From positions 1 to 45,456 of the forward strand of contig NZ_KB893746.1 of assembly GCF_000374165.1 (NCBI RefSeq): a stretch of 45,456 nt of DNA, given 5' to 3'. The notes beneath the pieces are model-generated. The model saw only the letters and a list, made by a program, of their open reading frames with translations, was not told where the DNA came from and did not search any database. Below, piece by piece: positions 41,271-45,456 of this stretch; within the stretch, counting starts at the first letter, position 1; every line of letters begins with the position of its first letter. Position numbers and translations under genes: made by a program. The stretch comes from Parafrankia elaeagni (GTDB taxonomy: Bacteria; Actinomycetota; Actinomycetes; Frankiales; Frankiaceae).

Positions 41271-42707
41271 TCAGAGGACGCCGTTGCGCCACGGGCCGGT
41301 GATCGCGAACGTGATGCCGGGACTCTGCAGGTTCACGAACAGGAAGTCGCGGCCGTAACCGGACCCGAAGCAGGCGCCGGCCCACTCCGAGCCGGTGTAG
41401 TTGCCGGTGATGCCGTTCACCGGGCTGCCGGTCGGGATCGTGACGTTGTTCGCGGCGAACTGGAAGATCTCACCCTTCGGCGAGAGGCCGTGCAGGTACT
41501 CGACGCCATCGCCGTCCTCGCACAGCACGAGGCCGCCGCGCGGGCTCACCGTGATGTTGTCGGGGTAGTTGAGGACGTCCCCGCTCGGCGACTCGAAGAC
41601 GCAGGTGAGGGTCATCCTGCGGGGGTCGTAGGCGTAGATCTGGCCCTGGCCGGCGGCGCCACCGCTGGTGCAGCTCATGTAGACGAGGCCGTTACCGAAC
41701 CAGAGGCCCTCCGGCCGGGCGAACTCGGCACCACCGAGGGCCAGGCCCTGCTGCACCACGCCGTTGCCGGCATCGGGGTCGGGGTTGGCGATCGGCACCC
41801 ACTCGACGGGCAGGACGGTCCCGGTGCCCACCGCGCCGCGCAGGTTTTTACGGGGCTCACCCTTGACTGCGAGCATCTCCAGCCGGCCGCCCGCGGAGAG
41901 CCGGCGGCGGCTCTTCGGGGTGAAGCGGTAGAAGCCACCGGGGGCGGCGTCCTCGGTCAGGTAGACGTAGCCCCCGTTGTCGATGGCCGTCGCCTCGTGG
42001 CTGAACCGGCCCATCTCGATGATCGGCCTGGCGTCGCTGACTCCGTCGGCGGGGACCTCGAAGACGTAGCCGTGCCGCTTGTCACCGTTGATCACGGTGG
42101 TCTCTTCGCAGCTCAGCCAGGAGCCCCAGGGCGTCGGGCCGCCGGCGCAGTTGCGGATCGTGCCGGCGAGGCTCGGGCGGGTCTCGATGTACTCGCCCAT
42201 GTCGTTGTCCCAGCCGCTGTCCCTGGCGTCCGAGCGGCTGTCGCGGCCCCAGCGGCCCCTGTCCCGGCGACCCCGCTTGCCGTCCGGGTCGAACACGACG
42301 GTCGTGGTGCCGCCGGCCGAGGTCGGGTCGTAGGTCGGGATCCCGCCGTTGCCGATGGGCGTGCCGTTGGAGCGCTCGTGGTTGCGGACCAGGTGGATCC
42401 GGCCGCGGACGTTGAACGCGGCCATTCCGTCATGCACGGCCGGCGTCGGTGAGCCGTCTGTCATCGGGTCGCCCGTCCAGCCGAAGCTCATGTACTCGAA
42501 GCCCCTGGGGAGCCTGAGCAGTTCAAGGCCCGTGGTGCGGTCGACGACCGGGGAGAGCGGGCCGTAGCCGGAGCCTCTCCACGATCCGGCCTCGGCCATA
42601 CGGGTTGACAGAGCGCCGAACGGCCCGATCAGAGCAGCACCCCCCAGTACAGCCGCTCCCTTCAGCACACCCCGGCGTCCCAGGTTCGACTGCACAGCGT
42701 CTTCCAT
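41271..42707 (-). CDS. PhoX-like (DUF839) Tat-exported phosphatase-family protein
   Basis: 478 residues from ATG 42707, with AAGGAGTC on the minus strand 7 nt upstream; a TTG at 42710 precedes it. Tat signal: LGRRGVLKGAAVLGGAALIG, then an AEA-type cleavage site. The DUF839/PhoX beta-propeller body shows LRLPRGFEYMSFGWTG, IHLVRNHERSN, SWLSCEETTVIN, RFSHEATAIDNGGYVYLTED, and a C-terminal GLVLCEDGDGVEYLHGL. PhoX enzymes are Ca/Fe alkaline phosphatases; many DUF839 proteins are untested. A basic insertion (KRGRRDRGRWGRDSRSD) is unusual. Has a palindrome upstream. Confidence 0.92.
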   Translation of the reverse strand: MEDAVQSNLGRRGVLKGAAVLGGAALIGPFGALSTRMAEAGSWRGSGYGPLSPVVDRTTGLELLRLPRGFEYMSFGWTGDPMTDGSPTPAVHDGMAAFNVRGRIHLVRNHERSNGTPIGNGGIPTYDPTSAGGTTTVVFDPDGKRGRRDRGRWGRDSRSDARDSGWDNDMGEYIETRPSLAGTIRNCAGGPTPWGSWLSCEETTVINGDKRHGYVFEVPADGVSDARPIIEMGRFSHEATAIDNGGYVYLTEDAAPGGFYRFTPKSRRRLSAGGRLEMLAVKGEPRKNLRGAVGTGTVLPVEWVPIANPDPDAGNGVVQQGLALGGAEFARPEGLWFGNGLVYMSCTSGGAAGQGQIYAYDPRRMTLTCVFESPSGDVLNYPDNITVSPRGGLVLCEDGDGVEYLHGLSPKGEIFQFAANNVTIPTGSPVNGITGNYTGSEWAGACFGSGYGRDFLFVNLQSPGITFAITGPWRNGVL

Positions 42708-42733
42708 CAACCGACTCCTTCAACGTTTCCTGG

Positions 42734-42757
42734 TCCTACGGTTTCGAAAACGTAGGA
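42734..42757 (-). promoter_or_regulatory. 24-bp near-perfect palindrome upstream of phoX
   Basis: Arms TCCTACG (42734-42740) and CGTAGGA (42751-42757) flank TTTCGAAA (42742-42749), itself a palindrome; only the 42741/42750 pair mismatches. It ends 27 bp upstream of the ATG, so it is placed as an operator over the phoX promoter or leader. Phosphate or other control is conceivable. Confidence 0.65.
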
Positions 42758-43440
42758 GGGCTGGCTGAACAGGCCGTGAACAGCCTCTGATCGGCGGTTG
42801 TACCTTCGAAGGGGCGCAGGACAAGGGCGTCCCTCGGTGTGGTGCGGCGGGGTTTTGAAGTGATTTTGTCAATCAGCAATCAGTGATGGCAGATGTTGTT
42901 CTCCGGGAATTCATTGAAAGTTGGTGTCCAGGTGGCTGGACCGGCGTTCGGCCGGCTTGGCCGGTCGATTCTGCCGGCGTGCGGTTCCACCGGCTCGTAG
43001 GTGAAGGTCAACGGCCCGGTGGACCTACCTGCCCCGGGCCGTTGACCCAGCACGACCAGGTCATCGATGCCCTCGCCAGTACTCGCCATGGCCAGGCGGC
43101 CGACCGCCGGTTCGCTCCCGCCAGGCATGGCCACTCCAGCCGTCCTCACCCACGAGGCAATGATTAGGTACGGCTGTGTTCGATGCCCTCCACGACCGCG
43201 GGTGCGGGTGCGGGTGCTTCCAGAGCCGCCGCGGCAGCCGCCGCGGCGAACCTTCTGCTCCGTGGCACGAACGTCTGCCGGCGTCCGCCGGTGCAGGTCA
43301 CGGGCTCGGGGATGTCCGCGGCTGTCCACTGGTGATCGTCCCGCCCGCCGTACAGGTGCCGTACAGGTGCCGTACAGACCGCCTTGGCGGTGCTCGCGGA
43401 GCGTCACATGGATCGATCAAGCGGAACTGGGATTGAGGGT
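42758..43440. other. Gene-poor stretch with GTACAG repeats
   Basis: Both strands have open frames but no coding bias or motifs. The one structured site is GCCGTACAGGT at 43347 and 43358 plus a partial copy at 43369, an 11-bp period. It may be remnants of accessory DNA or an operator array for the gene starting at 43441. Confidence 0.5.
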
Positions 43441-43890
43441 ATGCCGTCGCCGAACTGGTTTGAGCGTTACAGCGAGGGACGTCGGGCCGAGGTGTGGCGC
43501 GAGTTGCGGCAACTCGGCGTGGGTATCCGTGACAGCGGCTTCGCGGCGGAGGCCCAGTTGGTGTGCGACGAGATGGCGGGCCGGGCGCGCAGGAACGTTG
43601 ACGTCATCGTCGAGCGGCTGTCCGATGCGGGTTACCGCTTTCACACCAACGACGACGCCCAGGAACCGGTCGTTCCTCATGTGCCGCCGACCGCGGACGC
43701 TCCGATGCTGGCTGCCTGGCTGGAGGAACAGTTCGGCGCAGTGCCGATGACGCTGCTGTCCTGGCTGCGGATCGTCGGTGACGTGTGGCTCGTCGGAACC
43801 CATCCGGAGTGGCTGACCACGGCGTCGGCAGACCCGCTGGTGATCGAGATCGAGGGCTCGCGCTACTCCGACTCGCCGCGGATCTACTGA
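43441..43890 (+). CDS. Hypothetical protein, possibly truncated
   Basis: 149 residues from ATG 43441 (SPNWFERYSEGRRAEVWREL). The core LLSWLRIVGDVWLVGTHPEW and ADPLVIEIEGSRY is reminiscent of SMI1/KNR4-like or related immunity-type proteins, but I cannot assign it. The end (SDSPRIY) is abrupt compared with the expected further helix, so a C-terminal truncation is possible. Lies beside a broken toxin gene and an IS, i.e. in accessory DNA. Confidence 0.65.
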   Translation: MPSPNWFERYSEGRRAEVWRELRQLGVGIRDSGFAAEAQLVCDEMAGRARRNVDVIVERLSDAGYRFHTNDDAQEPVVPHVPPTADAPMLAAWLEEQFGAVPMTLLSWLRIVGDVWLVGTHPEWLTTASADPLVIEIEGSRYSDSPRIY

Positions 43891-44025
43891 TCCTCTGAGC
43901 CCTTGACGGCGCTGGCCACGTTGCTCCCGTCTGCTGGCCTGGCGCGTTCTGTCCACGAGCGTCTGCCGGTGTCCGGCCTCGTCCGCAGCCTTGGCTGTCA
44001 GCGGTCCTCGGCGATCCAGCGGGCT

Positions 44026-44051
44026 GCGAGTATAGCGTGGGCTATACTCGC
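44026..44051 (+). promoter_or_regulatory. 11-bp inverted repeat with TATACT box: toxin-gene promoter/operator
   Basis: GCGAGTATAGC (44026-44036), loop GTGG, GCTATACTCGC (44041-44051). It contains TATACT (44043-44048) as a -10 box, about 6 nt ahead of the GTG pair at 44052/44055, so transcription would be leaderless and the operator covers the promoter, as in autoregulated toxin-antitoxin loci. Confidence 0.7.
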
Positions 44052-44407
44052 GTGGTGGAAGGGCGGCAGCGGGAGGTCTACCTCGTCGATGAGGTCCGTG
44101 ACTGGATCGACGGCTTGGACGTGGCCACGCATGCCCGGGTCGTGCAGGCAATAGATCTTCTTGCGGAGGCTGGTCCGGGTCTGGGGAGGCCGCTCGTCGA
44201 CACGATCAGCGGCTCGTCGTTGCCGAACCTGAAGGAACTCAGGCCGGGACGGTGCGGATTCTGTTCTGCTTCGACCCGTGGCGTTCGAGCGTCCTGCTTG
44301 TTGCCGGGGACAAGGCAGGGCAGTGGAACGCCTGGTACGCCGAAGCGATCCCGCTTGCGGAGCAGCGCTACAAGACCTACCTGGAAGTTATTCAGAAACT
44401 CTCTTGA
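44052..44407 (+). pseudogene. HigB/RelE-type (Gp49-like) toxin, frameshifted and cut by an IS
   Basis: From GTG 44052 (or 44055): GRQREVYLVDEVRDWIDGLD, VVQAIDLLAEAGPGLGRPLV and LPNLKELRPG, the N-terminal two thirds of a HigB/Gp49-like RNase toxin. The frame then breaks near 44239-44246: after the Pro codon the GG-GA stretch looks like a Gly codon that lost one base. In another frame the rest follows: TVRILFCFDPWRSSVLLVAG, DKAGQWNAWYAEAIPLAEQR, YKTYLE, to a stop at 44405. From 44384 the sequence is IS terminal repeat, so the true C-terminus is lost. No antitoxin gene is seen in the window; it may lie beyond the IS. Confidence 0.8.
44384..44401. repeat. IS left terminal inverted repeat
   Basis: GAAGTTATTCAGAAACTC; 15/18 match to the reverse complement of 45439-45456. 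The transposase stop codon lies inside it. Confidence 0.75.
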
Positions 44408-45248
44408 TCCTCTCGAAGCTCAGTATTCGTTCGGATTGCTGTTCGTTGATTTTCTGGAGGCCGACGGCAGCCTGGACGTCGGCATCGATGCGACCGAGTT
44501 CGCTGCGGTGGCGGGTGGTGAGGATCCGCCAGTTCTTCGTGTGGGCGACTCCCCATTCGGCGGCGACCCGGACGGACGCGAACGCGGTGTTGAGCTGCTT
44601 CTGCCAGCCGGGCAGGGGTGTTCCGGGCTTCTTTTTCAGCGGGGTGTGGAGGGTGGGTTCGCCTTCGTAGCCGAGGTCGGTCAGGCAGCCACCGGAACGG
44701 TGTACCACCCGTGTCCAGCCGGCTTCACGGAAGCAGTGCACATCATGCCAGCTTCCCGGGAAGGCACGGCTGGCTCCGAGGAGCCGCCCGTGCAGGTCGA
44801 CGGCGAGTTGGACGTTGACGCCGTGGCGGCGGTGCTTGCCGGACAGAAGATCGTCGCGATGGTGCCAGGCGAACGTCGGGATCAGAGTCCCGTCGATCAG
44901 GCAGACCAGGCCCTTGACCTGCCGGGACAGGGCCTCGGTGGTGGTGCCGAGAGCGTCGGAGAGGAAGGTGACCATGATCTGGTGGTAGGTCCAGGCGGTA
45001 CTGATCCCGATCCCGAAGTCCTCCGCGAGTTCCTGGTAGGTGGCGTTGCGCCGCAGCCGGCACAGGGCCAGCCGCAGAGCACCGACCAGATCGAGACCGC
45101 GGGGACGGCCCTGGGCACGATGCCAGTCGGGGAAGTGTCTCTCGGCCATCGCGACGACGACGTCGGCGGCTTTCAGGCTCAGCCCGGGAAGTCGATACAC
45201 TGGGAGCACCCTCTTCGTGGTCGATGTGTTTTCTTTGGTAAGACTCAC
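44388..45248 (-). CDS. IS5-family DDE transposase (HTH_Tnp_4/DDE_Tnp_4)
   Basis: 286 residues from GTG 45248, apparently intact. N-terminal HTH: NATYQELAEDFGIGISTAWT. DDE-superfamily catalytic residues: first Asp in VCLIDGTLIPT, second Asp in VNVQLAVDLHGRLLGA, Glu in VAAEWGVAHTKNWRIL, spaced as in the DDE_Tnp_4 group; CLTDLGYEGEPTLHTPLKKK follows the second Asp. Transposes the surrounding element by cut and paste. Confidence 0.95.
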   Translation of the reverse strand: MSLTKENTSTTKRVLPVYRLPGLSLKAADVVVAMAERHFPDWHRAQGRPRGLDLVGALRLALCRLRRNATYQELAEDFGIGISTAWTYHQIMVTFLSDALGTTTEALSRQVKGLVCLIDGTLIPTFAWHHRDDLLSGKHRRHGVNVQLAVDLHGRLLGASRAFPGSWHDVHCFREAGWTRVVHRSGGCLTDLGYEGEPTLHTPLKKKPGTPLPGWQKQLNTAFASVRVAAEWGVAHTKNWRILTTRHRSELGRIDADVQAAVGLQKINEQQSERILSFERIKRVSE

Positions 45249-45438
45249 ATGCCACGAAGGGGGCCTCTCATGCCGGTACCGGGCGCGAGCTCCAGAAATC
45301 CTGGACGGAACGCGTAAGGATTTCCGGTTCGTTGCCGCCAGGGGGTTTCTGTCCGGGTTGCCCGTTTCCTGTTCCGGCGGAATTTTGGGCAGGGTCTGAT
45401 CGAACCAGCTGATTATCGCATGCGAAACCGACTATTCC

Positions 45439-45456
45439 GAGTTTCGGAAAAACTCC
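45439..45456. repeat. IS right terminal inverted repeat
   Basis: GAGTTTCGGAAAAACTCC, the inverted counterpart of 44384-44401; ends exactly with the window. Confidence 0.75.

Larger units (their letters stand above)
44384..45456 (-). mobile_element. IS5-type insertion sequence, about 1.07 kb, reaching the window edge
   Basis: Terminal inverted repeats GAAGTTATTCAGAAACTC (44384-44401) and, at the other end, the complement of 45439-45456 (GGAGTTTTTCCGAAACTC) match at 15 of 18 positions. A single transposase gene fills it. The insertion lies within the 3' end of the toxin gene. Target-site duplication cannot be checked because the right end is the last base of the window. The 208 bp right of the transposase carry its promoter and no other gene. 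Confidence 0.8.

Noticed and set aside
42880-43407. 175-codon minus-strand frame in the spacer after phoX
   Set aside because: No RBS, no recognisable motif, Arg/Gly/Thr-rich composition typical of non-coding frames in GC-rich DNA.
1-45456. tRNA, rRNA or CRISPR arrays
   Set aside because: I looked for tRNA T-loop patterns and regularly spaced repeats; none is convincing. All arrays found are short tandem repeats without spacers.

Overview
The window is very GC-rich with strong G/C third-position bias, many GTG starts, 4-bp ATGA/GTGA stop-start overlaps, and a gene set (MoxR/DUF58/transglutaminase-like operon, bacterial Ser/Thr kinase, PPOX and mycothiol-type maleylpyruvate isomerase fragments, MMPL exporter, WYL regulator, molybdoprotein with an internal Tat motif) typical of a mycelial actinobacterium. 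Gene content and the taste for short in-frame tandem repeats suggest a Frankia-like organism; this is inference, since no rRNA or marker gene is present.

Layout. (1) 230-9540, minus strand: a cell-envelope block of Ser/Thr kinase, MoxR ATPase, DUF58 protein, membrane transglutaminase-like protein and a large PKD/Fn3 surface protein, the last four overlapping as one operon. (2) 9685-16859, plus: a 14-TM drug-efflux MFS pump, an MscS channel, an unrecognised protein, a secreted protein made of three 124-residue repeats, and an Ig-like surface protein. (3) 16977-19188: two genes with internal deletions (PPOX-type and maleylpyruvate-isomerase-type), a GT2 glycosyltransferase, a small HTH protein and a cold-shock protein with a hairpin in its leader, then a roughly 800-bp gene desert.

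(4) 19986-30390: the most interesting block. It holds an MTA phosphorylase, a GT-C polyprenol-sugar-type mannosyltransferase, a membrane molybdoprotein coupled to a 4-TM partner, a histidine kinase/OmpR regulator pair, and, divergently, a translationally coupled set of GT2 glycosyltransferase, DUF2064 nucleotidyltransferase-like protein and SAM methyltransferase, followed by an NDP-sugar epimerase and a cupredoxin lipoprotein. Together they look like a regulated extracytoplasmic glycan/redox pathway with no assigned product.

(5) 30675-38614: a thioesterase-like protein; a WYL repressor divergent from an alpha/beta hydrolase across a perfect 13-bp inverted repeat; a broken LuxR fragment; a TetR regulator divergent from a CaiE/CaiB-like operon (gamma-carbonic-anhydrase fold protein, class III CoA-transferase, small four-Cys protein); and an ABC solute-binding lipoprotein. 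(6) 38866-42707: an MMPL exporter with a leaderless promoter, facing a Tat-exported PhoX-like protein across a shared terminator; phoX has a 24-bp palindrome upstream. (7) 43441-45456: a decaying accessory end with a hypothetical protein, a frameshifted HigB/RelE toxin behind an 11-bp inverted repeat, and an IS5-type element whose terminal inverted repeats are visible, the right one ending exactly at the window edge.
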